A stretch of DNA of 64,000 nt from Ctenosaura bakeri (GCA_948474755.1 CAOLHI010002160.1:62001-126000), one strand, 5' to 3'. Positions 44,348 to 56,899 are shown, counted from the stretch's first letter. A program made the numbers and translations. The notes: generated by a model not told the origin, from the letters alone.

Positions 44348-47300
44348 CATTCTCGAGCATCCTTCTGCATAGACCCTATTTTAGAAATGCTCTCTTTTCC
44401 TCAAGGGTCTCTTCCAGCACCATCTCTTTCTCTTGAAAAACTGGACATTTCCTTCCACAACTTCCTTTCTTATTTCCTTCTTGTTCAATCAACTAACAAA
44501 GGCACAAAGCATTCAATCTGAAAATGAAATACAAGGACTGGTAACATCATCACATATCTGTGTGTGTTTGAATGAGTGACTAGTAACTTTTATTTTATTT
44601 TATCTCATTCTTGCTGGGCGGGGGGAGGAGGTTTTGTGGAATATTTTGTGGAGTCTTTTTGGAGTTCCCCCTCCAAAAATGAAGGCAATTATTTTACCTT
44701 TTAAAGTTTTTTCCTCAAAATGCAACAGAAAGGCTAAAAACTCTGCCTAACAGTAATGAGTTATCTTTAGAGGCTTTGCAACAAGTTATATAATGAATTA
44801 TGCCTTAAAAAAAACTTTCTAAGATCTCATTTCAGCTGCAGTGTCCCACCACATTGAGTGGAGTTCATTTGTCTGTCTAGGCCTGGGGTAAGCAACTGTC
44901 TGAAACTGAGGACCACTTTAGCATTTCAGGAAATCTCAGAGAACTTCACTCCCTATAGTATTACCATAATGTTTTGGTGTTGTTGTTTTTTTAACTCCAA
45001 ATGCCTCCAGCTATCCTTTATGGGACAGAGGTGTTTTCCCCAGGAGGGATGCATTTTTTAAAAAATAAAATATAGCATGTTTTATTTATACCAAAATTAA
45101 AATAATCTTCACAATTTAAAGAAAAAGTTATTTCCTGGCAAATATAAACAACCTGTGCCCTAGAAACTGAGGTCAACCAGCACAAAATCCAAGCACAAAA
45201 TCTATACAGTTCCATGGTTTTGGCCTAGCTGTTCTACCATAAGCTTCCATAGCCATCTTTCTTCTCAGACAACACAGACTTGAAAAACACATGCCTTATC
45301 TTGATCCATGCTGTTCCAACACCATCTGCCAATCTGTAGTCAATTTGGCTTGAACCTATATACTTGTAGAATGTCTCTCATTATCGCAACAGGTATCGGC
45401 AATTTAGCCAAGTAGCACCTGTTCCTCCAAGTGATTAGAAGCAGAGCGAGATAAGTAGGCACAGCTTTCAAAGTCTAATGAGAGAAGGTGGAATAGCTTT
45501 TAAACATGAGGCATAAGATGGGATTTCCTTTCACAAAGAGATACTTCAGAAATATGAATATCCCTTCCTACAGTGTGCTTCACTATGCTTCTTTATCCAA
45601 CAATAAGCCACAACTTGGTTGTTGCTGCTGATGCATGTTCCTTCCTTTCCCCCTCATTTTCTTGAAAGAGGAAGAAGAAGAGAGACAGGGGGTAAAAAAG
45701 ACTGTTTTAGTCTAAACTAACCTGGTTTCTGGATCATAATTTCCTATCCTTGCTGACTCTATGCTGGAAAGACCACACATATCTTACCTCCTGAACTTAC
45801 ACCTTAGAATGTCCAGCAATAACCAATCCAGATTTAACTATGTGCAACTGAGTTGGTGAAAGTGAACTCACTCACTTCATAGCCATTCCTTCATCTTCCT
45901 GAAAATATTACAGAGGTGGTTGAGGAGCCCTGCTATATATAGTAAGGTGTTGTGCAGGTGAAAAAGGAAATCCCAGCAAATCAGGTTGAGGCATTTTCCA
46001 AAAGTAAAAGACTGCAAAGCAGAACTTGGATTCAACCCAATGACAATGCTGTGATTTATAACACCTGCTTTCCTATCTGATTTGAAATCATCAGGAACCA
46101 CAGCTCTCTCCAGAGACTTGAAATAAGGTTGAAAGTGGGAAGAAGAACAGCATTGCACATGTCAACCTGTCTCCATGTACACTCCATCCTGATTCATAGC
46201 ATGGTAAGGTCTGAATGGAGGCTCTTCTCACATTCACTTTAATGAGCCTGAATGCAAGCCGATCCTCTGTTCAGCTTCAATGTAATCATGCTGACAAAAG
46301 AAGGGGCAGGAACCCACATTAATGTTGGTAGGAGGGTCAGAAGATATGTCCCTATGCCTGCTCCCACATTCAGCTGTTCAGGGTGCCTTTGGAACCCTGA
46401 AATAGATTTATTTCTGTGTTTATATATTGTAAATACAGGCACCTATACTCTGCCTACCATCACCAATGCTATCATGTAGACAATACAAGATTTCAGTCCT
46501 CAAGAAGGAAATGTATAAACTTGGCCAATCAGGGAACTCAGTGACGAGAGAAAGAGGGTCAAGTGATGCAGATACAATGACTGGGGAATGCAGACATATC
46601 ACTCACCAGATCCTGTTTCCTATGTCCTCGCTATGTAACAGAAAGCACCATAGCAGGCAGATAACTCCACAGGTCAGGGATGTTTTCTAACTTTGATCAT
46701 AGGCATGTAAACAGGTATTCCAATCAGTTCTTTCTCCCTTTCAATTACCTATTATGGTTTCTGTGAACATTAAATAGTTGCTTCTTTTTTGCTCCCTGTC
46801 CTTTGAAACACTATTGATTTTAGATGCTACCTGGAAAAAGTATGATAGAACCTGTTTAACAATGCAAGTTACTGGGTCTCTACAGAATGAAGAAAACATG
46901 ATAATGGGTCAGTATTATTTTCCTATTTTGCATGGTGTGATGAAATGGTGTACTAGAATATTGTAAACAGAAGTGTGACAGCAAATTTTCCAGGTGCTAT
47001 TGAAATCACTGGGGTATCTGAAAGCAGAGTGTTCTCTAAAGCACCTTCTTCTTAAGCTAACTCATGTGAGGGATCTACAGGGTTTTCCCCCTCCCAAATT
47101 GCAGGGAACAGGACCATATTTTTATCCACTAACTACAACTGTTTCTTTCTTTCCTGGAAACCTGCCACAGACCACTCTGCAAAAGCTCACAGACCATCAA
47201 TGAATTGTGGACCACTGTTTTAACTAGATCTGTTTTAAACAAATGGTCAGAAGTCTGTGTCAGCTACCTAATCACCTTAGTTATGTCAGTGTGTAGAATT

Positions 47301-48465
47301 TTCTGGCCTGACTCTCAGTCGTCAGTTACTAGGCAGCAGACACTGCAGGCAACAGAGATTCCTTGTTTAATGGGAAGTAGCTGACTGATATTTCCACCCT
47401 TCTTGTGCGTGATCACTATTGCAACAGGCAGCCGTTACCTGATAAGTGGAGACTGGGGAACCTTCACAGTTCCTAAGCATTCTCTAAAGCACTAAAAATG
47501 TAGAGACCATGAATACGAACCAGTCCTAAATGCATAATTCTAGGTTCCACATGTGTATCTGCCTTAGTGAATTCTGGCCAATACTTTTAACACTGATCCA
47601 TTTCAAATTATATATGAGCAATTGTGCATAGGTATTTAGATTACAATTTAAGCCAAAGAACAAGTTCATGTGCAAAACAAACATGCCCCTTTTTTCCTTG
47701 TCTTTTGACAGTAGTCTTTGACATCTGACAGCAGCACAATTATAAAAAAGAAGAAGAAGAAAGAATTCATTTAAAGGAAAACCAAATATCCAGCTTCATG
47801 CCTTTCACAGGAACCCCTTTTATCTCCTTTTCTCATTTCCTCTAAATCTTTCATGCAAGTTGGCAGGAGGTTAGATAGGGAAGGTGGTTAGTGGTAAACA
47901 GAAAACATAAGCATAACAATGCAGAAAAGTGTGTGTTGGGAGGAAGCAGATCTCTGATATGTAAGTATATCACATACAAGAAATATATTTACAACTTTTC
48001 CCTTGGACTTCTTTTATGGCTCCCTTGAACAACTGGCCATCAGCCCAGGCTTCTATTGTTGTACTTCATTATGGATGCATATTTTTTTTTATGATCCTCT
48101 AATGTATTTTTCCCAACAGAAATGAAGTTACCACTTTTCTACTGATAAAGCTGTTACAGTAACAACATGAATATATTTACCTTCAGGGAATTCTAAGCTG
48201 TAGCAGCAACACTTAAGTCCTCATAGCATTGCTTTTGTGTTATCTTTTTTTCTGTATTATGGACACTTTGCAACTAAACCATTAAAGCTGCTTTTCTTTA
48301 CCTGCTACTACCATTATTACCGCAAAACGAACCAACAAAAAGATAGAAAAAAAATTGAGGGATCTATGAGAAACTTGTATCCTCTCCTAATTTTGGATTT
48401 AATTTATCCATTTATTCCATTAAAGGAATAACCAGAGAAACGCAGCAATCAAAATGAACAAATGG
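44348..48465. other. Non-coding DNA, no gene recognised
   Basis: About 4 kb without a repeat I can name. 44878-45060 (GGGTAAGCAACTGTCTGAAA and CTGAGGACCACTTTAGC) and 47190-47222 (ATTGTGGACCACTGTTTTAA) look like pieces of decayed hAT-type MITEs. An (AAG)n tract is at 47748-47763. Frames of 60-93 codons have no domain. Confidence 0.4.
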
Positions 48466-48469
48466 TTGA

Positions 48470-49010
48470 TGCACCTTCCCTAGCCATGTTAGACTACTGC
48501 ACTGTGCTCTGCATGGAGCAACCCTTGAAGACAACTAGTGCAAAAAACGGCAGCCAGAATTTTGGTAAGAATATTGCACAGAAGCCGTATAACACCAGTC
48601 TTCAAGGAGTGGTGCTGGCTACCAACAAGCTTCCAGTCTGAATTCAAGGTGATGTTAATGGTAGGCAAAGTCCTAAAGAGCTTCAGACCTTAACACTAAA
48701 AGGAGCACATCTTCCTGTATACGACTGCCTCAGGCTTGAAGTCTGAAGGAGTTGCCATCACCTGTATTCCTCCAGTTGGAGCAACACAGTGTAGGAGAGG
48801 GCCTTCTCTGCCGTAGCACCTCTCTTGTGGAAGATGCTCCCCTTGGAAGATTAATCGGCCAATAGTGGTATCTTTCCATCATAAAGTAAAACACATGGCT
48901 TTTTATTAAAATATTTGGGGCCTAACTGATTTTACCCAAATCTGCACATGCGTAATGATTTTAAATTGTCTTAAATAGTTTATCATGTTTTAGTCTGTTT
49001 ATTTTAAGTG
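48470..49010 (+). mobile_element. L2-like LINE C-terminal part and 3' UTR
   Basis: LDYCTVLCMEQPLKTTSAKN (48489 onward) fits the L2 'LDYCNALYxGLPLKTTxxK' block. RAFSAVAPLLWKMLP (near 48800-48845) fits 'RAFSAVAPxLWNSLP' before the stop. An AT-rich 3' UTR with TTTAAATTGTCTTAAATAG follows. Frames are shifted several times. It cannot encode a working protein. Confidence 0.85.
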
Positions 49011-49589
49011 TTTTGGATTGCTACTTTGTGTGAGTGGTTATCTTTTCCCAACTTGGGTAAGTTGTGGACATCCACACATCAGATGTTCAATGGGAAGGCA
49101 CTCCACTTCCCTGCACTCCAGAGCAGGATTTTGTTTTGTTTTTCAGCACACATCTTCCCACCCAGTTTATATTTCAGCATTGGGATTTGCCAATTATCTT
49201 ATGTGGGAATAAATAGGAAGTTTTGCAGGGGCAGTCACTACTGGTAAGACCCTGCATCTTTCCTACTTACTTTATGTTGTGCCTGCATAGGAGACAGGGG
49301 GTGGAGAGAGTCAGACCCTTCATTGGAACTGCAAATTTGGCTCTTTCAGTCATTGTTTTGCCATTGTATTAATCACATCTCACTGCATTTCACTCAGTGG
49401 TGATCTGTTTTATTTTATTTTGCTATTTGAATCAGTTTTCAATTGACATTTTTATTCATTACATTTTATTTAGTTCAGTTTATTGGCCTCTTCATGATAG
49501 GCAGCACAGTAAAAGCCAGGTAGCCAGGTACCATACAGTGAAAAAATTGCTCACCTGGAGATGTCTGCACAGCCATCTGATGAAAAGCC

Positions 49590-49845
49590 TCTGTAACAGG
49601 TGGGCAACTGTGGAAGTCTGAGGGCTGCATGAGTCTCCAAGTAGATCTTGGAGGGCTGCATCTACTTGTCAGAAAAAAAAGTGCCCCCAATTTTCTCTAG
49701 AGGGTCCAGGGGCATTTTCATTATGTTTGAGGTTTCAAAAAAGGCTTCTCCTGGGCCTAATTTGGATGCCCACAAAAAGTAGAGGGAAATATAGTTCATG
49801 CCCCCTTGTAGACATTTTGGAACATTTTTAAAAATTACAAAAATG
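49590..49845 (+). repeat. Unclassified dispersed repeat, possibly hAT MITE derivative
   Basis: GGTGGGCAACTGTGGAAGTC, TGAGGGCTGCATGAGTCTC and GGAGGGCTGCATCTACTTG have the texture of hAT MITE ends (compare 62210-62250). The right end is not identified. Confidence 0.35.
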
Positions 49846-50195
49846 CTTTTTGCTCCCTGCTGGACGCCCTGAACTTTCTCATCAGCACCTCTAGACTGTG
49901 GAATGACTTGCAGAAAGAGATTTGACAGCAAAATATGCTGTCTGATTAAAAAAAAAAAATCTGTCTCTTCTGGCAGGCCTACCCAATCTCTTTTTAACCA
50001 TGATGTAATTTAATTATGACTGATGTATTTTAATCATGATATATTTGTATTTTAAATAATTGTATGTGTTTTTAGTGTATTTTAACCTATGATGAATTTT
50101 TTTATTGTATTTTCATTTATGTTGTACCCTATCTCAAGCCTTGGGGAAAGGTGGGTAAGAAATAACAACAACAACAATAATAATACGAAGAATAG
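49846..50195 (+). mobile_element. L2-like LINE 3' end
   Basis: CTGTGGAATGACTTGCAGAA (LWNDLQK) stands in place of the LWNSLP block. The 3' UTR follows: TTAACCATGATGTAATTTAA, ATTGTATTTTCATTTATGTT, GTACCCTATCTCAAGCCTTG, GGGAAAGGTGGGTAAGAAAT, then a (CAA)n(TAA)n tail. Confidence 0.75.
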
Positions 50196-50403
50196 GAAGA
50201 ATAAGAATTGATCTATATCTATCAATTTGATAGATATAGCCCCATCTCTATTTCCAACTGGTCCTGCCTGATAGTTCTACATATAAGCCTCTTATTTATA
50301 TTTTCCCACATAGCACTCCTTCCCCCAACATTCCTAAGGTTTCATTTGGGCAGCCCTCCCCAGGCTTTCCAGTTTTTCACTTCATACTCTCTTTGGCCAT
50401 TTC

Positions 50404-50505
50404 CTCACTAAGCCTGTTATAGTGCTATTACTCCACTTTCAACATCCTATGGAATCCTGGGATTTGCAGTTTAGGGAGAGGCCTTTGAAATCCATCTCTG
50501 GTGTC
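50404..50505 (+). mobile_element. Left half of a palindromic MITE
   Basis: GGCCATTTCCTCACTAAGCC, TGTTATAGTGCTATTACTCC and ACTTTCAACATCCTATGGAA, then TTTGCAGTTTAGGGAGAGGC. The right arm is absent. Confidence 0.75.
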
Positions 50506-51084
50506 TTGTCTTCAGTCCGTAGCCTGGGTATGGGGACAGCACAATGGATTATCAACTAGCTTCCAGGCTGGGGAGTTCTGCTTCCAGTGTGCTTTAACAC
50601 ATTAGAGAACATTGTGAATTAAGCAAGGGAAAAAGAAAAGGGGGAAGAGGGAGAGACTTTCATTATGGCACAGTTCCTGCTGCAGTGTATTAAAGAGCAG
50701 AAGGACTTGCAGAGATAAAAAGCAAACTGCTTGAATTAAATAATCTATACTAAAGTTAATATTGGTTATGCAAGTACAGTTTTTATCTTAATAGTCAACA
50801 TAGTTAGAGAATTAAATGAAATGGGGAGAGTAAAAGCAAGTTGTGCTGGCTGAATAAGTGATCAGAAGATGTGAGAGAGCACCTGTGTCCTGTTTTACGA
50901 TAATAATGCACAGCTCCCATCCCATAAGGTTGTGTGGCATGCCTTTTCAATGTCCTTGCCTTTGTAGTCTTGGGCTTTGAAAATAAGCTATGCAGCTTTC
51001 TTGACAAGCTGAGTTGTGTGAAATAATGCAGTTCAGATATGCAATACAAATATTAAACAAGCTAAATTCATTTAAAGCAAAATC

Positions 51085-51172
51085 AGATGAAAGTTTACTT
51101 GGATGTTGGTCCCATTGTGTTCTATGGGGCTTGCATGCTAGCTGGCATGTTTAAGATTACAGTCTTGGATTT
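51085..51172 (+). repeat. Short palindromic repeat copy
   Basis: AAGTTTACTTGGATGTTGGT, CCCATTGTGTTCTATGGGGC, TTGCATGCTAGCTGGCATG and AAGATTACAGTCTT. The CCCATTG...ATGGGG core is palindromic. Same family as 13035 and 15478. Confidence 0.5.
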
Positions 51173-51249
51173 TAAACAAAGACATTTATGTATCATTCAT
51201 GAAAATGAGCTCAGTTTCTAAAAATTCTACTTCTATCTACCCATATATC

Positions 51250-51440
51250 TATGTTGTTGTTGTTGTTGTTGTGTGCCTTCAAGTCGTTTCTGACTTACAG
51301 TGACCCTAAGTCAGAGTTATCACAGCGTTTTCTGGGTCTGAGAGTGTGTGACCCAGCCAAGGTCAACCAGTGGGTTTCTATGAACAAGCTGGGAACTGAA
51401 CCCTAATCAAAGCCCTCCACCATGCTGGCTCTATCTGTCT
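51250..51440 (-). mobile_element. Sauria-type SINE, minus strand
   Basis: (GTT)n then GTGTGCCTTCAAGTCGTTTC, TGACTTACAGTGACCCTAAG (complement of the 3' tail), CCAAGGTCAACCAGTGGGTT, GGGAACTGAACCCTAATC and CACCATGCTGGCTCT (complement of the head). A central segment is deleted, as at 6426. Confidence 0.85.
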
Positions 51441-51464
51441 ATCATACAACATTAGTTTTCACAT

Positions 51465-51600
51465 TCAAAGATGTAGCCATGTTAGTCTGTTCCAGCACAA
51501 AAACACATTCCCATGCATCTGAGGAAATGGCTGGAGTCCACCAAAGCTTTTGTTAGAAATTCCCTCTGCCCCATTGATGCTACAGGATTCTTTTTTTTAA
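51465..51600 (-). repeat. Unclassified sauropsid dispersed repeat (AGCCATGTTAGTCTG type)
   Basis: GATGTAGCCATGTTAGTCTG, CATGCATCTGAGGAAATGGC, TGGAGTCCACCAAAGCTTTT and GATGCTACAGGATTC. This arrangement recurs widely in reptiles. I do not know its class for certain. A partial relative in the opposite orientation is at 55850. Confidence 0.5.
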
Positions 51601-53064
51601 TATTAGTGTCACATTTAATGGGTTAAATTCAATGGAGGCTTTTGTTCATGGAAGAATAATTGAGCTAGCCATGAACGCAAGACGCGAGGCAATTTTCACA
51701 TATTTCTCCCTTTGCCTTGCCTTGTCTGCCTCCCAAAAATCTGCTTCAAAGAACTAGGTGATAATTCCGGAATTGAAAGAAAAAAAGATAAGTGTGGTTA
51801 AGAATGAAAAATGGATCTCTTCCTCTTGCATTAGAGGAAGTCTCTGCTAGATCAAACCAAAGAATTCTTCTTTTCTTAGAAGAACATCAAAAGAAACAGC
51901 CCAATATACTTACAAGCAATGCTAACTTTGGTTCTAGATGTGTATTTGTGGATATAAGCCCTTGACTCCTATACCTTCTTAGCTGCCAAGTACTAATAAA
52001 CGGTTCAAGGTTAAAGAGAAGAGAAGCACAAAAGAAGTGTATAGAGAGAGCGGATACAATCAATTATTATTATTAACAATCAATTAAATTATAGTGCAAC
52101 AGGCAAGGGCAAGCAGCAGACACTAAGAAAATTACTACCTGATAATGCGTACATACTATTATCACCAATAGCCACATTTATTAAATACCACAAAAATGAA
52201 AAAAGAAAGAAAAAGAAAAGCAGTTCACTAGCCCTCTTTTCTAAAAGACTATTGTAAAATTGTGAAATGTAGAAAGAGTTCTGTGAGATGTCTGGGTGAG
52301 ACTCTTACGTGGTTTTTTTTTTTTTTTAAAGAAAATCACAAACACAAAATGAAGTAATTTCTTCAGTCACCATTTCAAGCACAGCTACTGTATGAACTAT
52401 CTTACACAATCGTTCAAAAATTGTTGGGCAGGATCCTATCGGGGGGACCATGATAGTTGCTCAAGGGGGGATGCAAGAAAAATAAGCCTGCAAGTACAAC
52501 AAATATGGAAAAGAAGGCAAACCTCTCTTTTTTTGTGCATGTATGTGTGTGCACACATGCACCATTGAGGATTGACTGTTCTCTATAAAAAAAGTGATAC
52601 AAAACATCTTCCCCCATTATGCCTTCCTGCAACCTCAGACAGCAAAAATGAGTTTCCCTTTTTTATGTTTTTCCACTCAACTCCTTCCATCATTGGCACA
52701 GCAAGCACATTGCCCTTTAGTGACCATGAGAATTCAGCATTAAGATGAAAATTGTGTGTGGCATGGGGGGAGGGCTGTGAGAGAGGCATGGGATAGGATA
52801 TGAGGATGCAGAGAGTGTAGGTGCGCCAAACATCATTGGGTAGATGTAAAGAAGGTCTTACTGAGGACTGGTCTTACTGTTCTGTAAAACCAGTAATCCA
52901 TTATTCAGTGAATTAATGTTCTGCAGAAGTTGTTTTATGTAAATAACCCTCATTTTTAATGGAAATTAGGGAGATTGTGGCATTTTACAGAACCTCTACT
53001 TGGAAAATGCTTCCTATGGAGGAAAGAAGCAGATAAGCACTTGTGCTTCTGCTATGCAATGCAA
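51601..53064. other. Non-coding DNA without recognised feature
   Basis: T tract at 52313-52328. Nothing else recognised. Confidence 0.45.
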
Positions 53065-53073
53065 CCCAGTCGC

Positions 53074-53239
53074 TTTCCACACTAGACTGTTAATAGCGCT
53101 ATGATTCCACTTTCAACATCCTATGGAATCCTGGGGTTTGCAGTTTCGGGAGGGGCCAGCCTCCCGAAACTGCAAACCCCAGGATTCCATAGGATGTTGA
53201 AAGTGGAATCATAGCGCTATTAACAGTCTAGTGTGGAAA
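53074..53239. mobile_element. Palindromic MITE forming a perfect 80-bp hairpin
   Basis: The left arm (53074-53153) and right arm (53160-53239) are exact reverse complements over all 80 bases, with a six-base loop GGCCAG. The arm begins TTTCCACACTAGACTGTTAA. CCCAGT occurs on both sides (53065-53070 and 53244-53249). Just outside the arms, CGC on the left and TGGC on the right are unpaired remains of the GGCC(A) terminus. The family is that of 3387, 18624 and 40613. This copy has had no arm mismatches, unlike the others. Confidence 0.9.
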
Positions 53240-53740
53240 TGGCCCCAGTTCATAAGCTCATTGTAACATGCCTTAATATAAATGTAGGACAGATAGCCTA
53301 GATTTCTATAGTCCATTTGCTTTCTGAAGGTAGAGACTGGTGTTGAAAGCTACAGAAAAGGTAACATGTTCTCTTTATAGGCACCAATAATATGTCTAGA
53401 TTTTTGTGTGAAATGTTGCTGAATTTTCTGGTAAACAGAGAAGTAGACTTGGACCTCGTCAACCTGACCAAGTCCCTGCTTAGGGTCTTAAATTACCTCT
53501 CTTAACTGTTACTCCTCATCTGCAGAATTCAGATAATCATGATGTGTTCCAGAGTCACTGGAGAATTAATGAAGTCAAGATTTGTTTACTGAATGTGTTA
53601 AAGATATATTAATGATAGTAGTCACAGGAGATGTAGCATGGCATGGTGCTGTTAGCTGAAGCTGTGAAGCCTAGCTAGCTTTGTTATCTAAATACATGAA
53701 TGGGAGGCTACCTGAGACTTCCAAGTGTGCTACATTGAGC
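53240..53740. other. Non-coding DNA without recognised feature
   Basis: Nothing recognised. Confidence 0.4.
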
Positions 53741-53935
53741 TCATAAGAATATGTCTTATACTGAGTCAGACCGCTGGTCCATCTAGCTCAGAACTGTCTA
53801 CACTGACCAGCAGCAGCTCTCTCAGAATTAAACTGAAGATGCTGCAGATTAATTCACATGCAACAATAGTTTCCTCCAGCACTAAATTTTGGGCCCTGCC
53901 TCTTACTTTGTCAGGGTAAAGGTGAGATACCTGGA
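53741..53935 (-). mobile_element. tRNA-related SINE fragment, minus strand
   Basis: GAATATGTCTTATACTGAGT, CAGACCGCTGGTCCATCTAG, CTCAGAACTGTCTACACTGA and CCAGCAGCAGCTCTCTCAG follow the family order seen at 6715-6855. The tRNA-like head on the right is eroded. Confidence 0.6.
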
Positions 53936-55420
53936 TAACAAATAGACAAGCATTATAGGTTGTTATTCAGTACACCCCATAGATATCGTAGCTCCAGGAT
54001 TTATTTTCAGGCTAACATATTGGTTATATGTACAAGAAATAACTGATGAACGCTTAATGACTACAAGGGTGGTGTTCTTCCTGCCGTGCTCAGTAAACCT
54101 TTTATTTATTATCTATTATCCCAAGATGTTATGATGATAAAAATTCAGAACAAAGCAAGTCAATGTTTATTTGTCATACCATGAAGTCAATACATGTTCT
54201 AAGGTGTTTTTTCCCATAAAATAAATAAATAAAGCGATAAATCCCACAATCTATTTCTATTTGTTTTAAAAGCCTACTTAATGAAAAATTAAACTTTAAA
54301 GAATCCTTTTGTTTCTACCTTCCTGTAGAATCCTTTCAGCATTATACAGTGTTTTACACAAAAATATTTTTTTTATAATTATTTAAGTGATCACTTATGT
54401 GAATGATATGTTAATATCAATAATGGAAAAAGGAAGCGCCTTTTGCTTCTACTTGCAAGTGATACTTTTCTTCCCAAATACATTTAGACAGCCATTTTGT
54501 TCCTAGCTAGATTTGTGAATAGCACTTTGAAGGATATTTTAGCTCCTGCAGTGACAAAGGCCTATTTTCCAGAAACAAGTATAATTTACTAATCTGATTT
54601 ATGAAGCAATTTCCCCAATTTAATAAAATAGCACTGCATAATATTATTACATAGGGATGTGTATCATCATTGAGAATGCTAAAATCTTTAACACTTGGGA
54701 AAATCTGTATTATTACATTTTATGATGGAACAAAGTAGATCAGGGTAATTATCCCTCTTGTTTCATTAAAGCCTTATGCAACTGTGAAAGCATAATGCTG
54801 CTGTTATTTTCCCCACTATCAAAAGCTGTTCTATTGCAAAACAGAATTATGGCATTAACTTCACATTGAGCTAATAGTGAATGATGTGTACTTTAGCATT
54901 TTTTCATACCAGGATCTCAGCAGATGACCCTGTCCTGTGAGAGGGAAAGGTCTCTTAAATAGAATTCTGAACAGCGCCTTCACAAAGCTACACTTTCCAA
55001 GACCCTTTGGGGAGACCATAATTGTCAGACTAATTTCAGACACGGTTAAAGCCATAGCGCACATATATCTGTTAAGATGAAAGCATAGATGGGTAGAGTT
55101 CAGCCAACTAAAGGGCTAAAAGGCTAGCTGTATCTAACATGGAAATGTCCTGGGAGGTTTTCATTCAAATAGAGGACAGATGCATTTCAGTCTGGGATCT
55201 TCTTCAGTGGCCAGTGATAATCTTGCATGCTCATCTACTTTCCTGCTATTATTGATTCATGCCTTATTGACCTTCACTCTCAGTACTATTTATAAGACTG
55301 AAATCTGCATTTTTTGAAAATTTGAATGATATTTTAATATATTTAATATATCTTTTAATATTTGTCAAACATACACATATGTGTGTTAGTCTCAAAAGTG
55401 CTACAATATCCCTTTATGTG
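53936..55420. other. Repeat-poor AT-rich DNA, possible conserved non-coding block
   Basis: No repeat family recognised over about 1.5 kb. 54540-54850 has an even AT-rich texture with CATAATATTATTACATA and CATTAAAGCCTTATGCAACT words and no simple repeats. The 67-codon minus-strand frame at 54861-55064 has no domain. Confidence 0.35.
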
Positions 55421-55421
55421 T

Positions 55422-55765
55422 AATAATAATAATAATAGTAATAATAATAATAACAGTAATAATAAATTTTATTTTGTTATCTGACTCTCCTCAGAGCTTG
55501 AGGTGGGATACCACAGAAGTTAAAATACAATTAAAACCAGCATAACAATTAAAAAAACTCATTAAAACACACAAAAACCATTCACATACCATTAATTAAA
55601 ACCATAATTAAAAACACATCATAGTTAAAAATAAGCTAAGTAGGCCAGCCAGAAGAGATAAGTCTTTAGCTGTTTTCTAAATTCAGACAGCATATTTTGC
55701 TGTTGAACCTCTTCCGGCAGGTCGTCCCGCAGTCTAGGGGAGGCCTTGTTTTAGGCAATTTAAAT
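55422..55765 (-). mobile_element. LINE 3' tail and UTR, minus strand
   Basis: It starts with a (TAA)n tract, then TTTTATTTTGTTATCTGACT, GAGCTTGAGGTGGGATACC and repeated ATTAAAAC(C)A words. It continues with GGCCAGCCAGAAGAGATAAG, TCTTTAGCTGTTTTC and CCGGCAGGTCGTCCCGCAGT. The complement resembles the 3' end of L2/CR1-type elements of lizards ('...GTTCCACAG' block and a (TTA)n end). Confidence 0.55.
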
Positions 55766-55849
55766 AAATGGCCCCCAGAGGACCTGAGTGTATGGAAGGA
55801 GGCAATCCTCTAGGCAACTTGGACTCAAACCAGGTAGAGCTTTAAAAGG

Positions 55850-55935
55850 ATATTGTAGCATCTTTGAAACTGAAAGAAAGACGATTGCAGACTTCATCAG
55901 ATGCATCTTCACAGGTCTTCTACATAATAACATTT
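55850..55935 (+). repeat. Fragment of the AGCCATGTTAGTCTG-type repeat
   Basis: TATTGTAGCATCTTTGAAAC, TGAAAGAAAGACGATTGCAG and ACTTCATCAGATGCATCTTC match the opposite end of the repeat at 51465. Confidence 0.45.
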
Positions 55936-56894
55936 TTGATTTGTAGAGCTAATCAGGTTATAGACACTGTGCGGGACTTAATCTTGTACAAATAGGGCTC
56001 CACATCTGTTCTTATGATAAGGTGATATAAGTGTGGAGACTGGAAATGTCAACATAGTGAAGTGATGAATCTGCTCTGGACCTTAAAAGAGCTATCCAAA
56101 CTATGTACTTAGGGCATAGGGTTCACCACCTTGGGACGTAGTTTTTACCTTGCAGCCACAAGCTTACCACTTTGCACAAGCCTAAACAACATGTGGCTTC
56201 ACCGCCACACTTATAGTCAGACACCAATCTGTGGCTGCAGGGCTACAAGAGGAGAAACAATCCCTGTTCCATTGATGGAAGCCATTCCATCAGCAGGATG
56301 AGCTCAATGGATTCCACCAGTGCAGATTTACTGTAATGGAATTTGAAAATCAGCTGCTATTGTGCCCTTTTGCTCTTTACCACACACAGAGGATTATGCA
56401 AACGTCTGTGGAATAGATACCAATAAAATAAGTGCTTTATCCAGAGCCAGTGTTAATTATAAAAATGGCTTATTCTTGTTACTTTTATGTCTCTGTGAAG
56501 CTGAAATAAATGTTATATATGCTAATCAGTACAACATTAGGAAAAGACACTACTGAATGAGTGAATGAATGAATGGAGTATTTTAGTAAAATAACCTCCT
56601 TTATGTAAATAGATTAATATTTCATATTTGAAATGTTTCTCAAAAATGTGTATTCTGTACTTTAATGACTTAAACATGCACTTTATTCAGCTATGAATGT
56701 GTCTGCAGGATCAAGCACATTTCTTTACAGCATATTAATAGCGGCCATGAATAACATTTCCGCACTTAACAATGTTCTTATCAAACACTTACATACCTTA
56801 CATTCCATACTTATGTTTAAGAGAGTATGAAACAAAATGGCATGTTTGTAAATGGGTTCGCATAGAAACCTAATAATATTATCTTGCTGTTTCT
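55936..56894. other. Repeat-poor AT-rich DNA, possible conserved non-coding block
   Basis: No repeat family recognised. 56400-56850 has even composition, with TTAATTAT, ATTAATAG and GCTAATCAGT words. A (GAAT)n tract lies at 56556-56575. Confidence 0.35.
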
Positions 56895-56899
56895 CCTAT

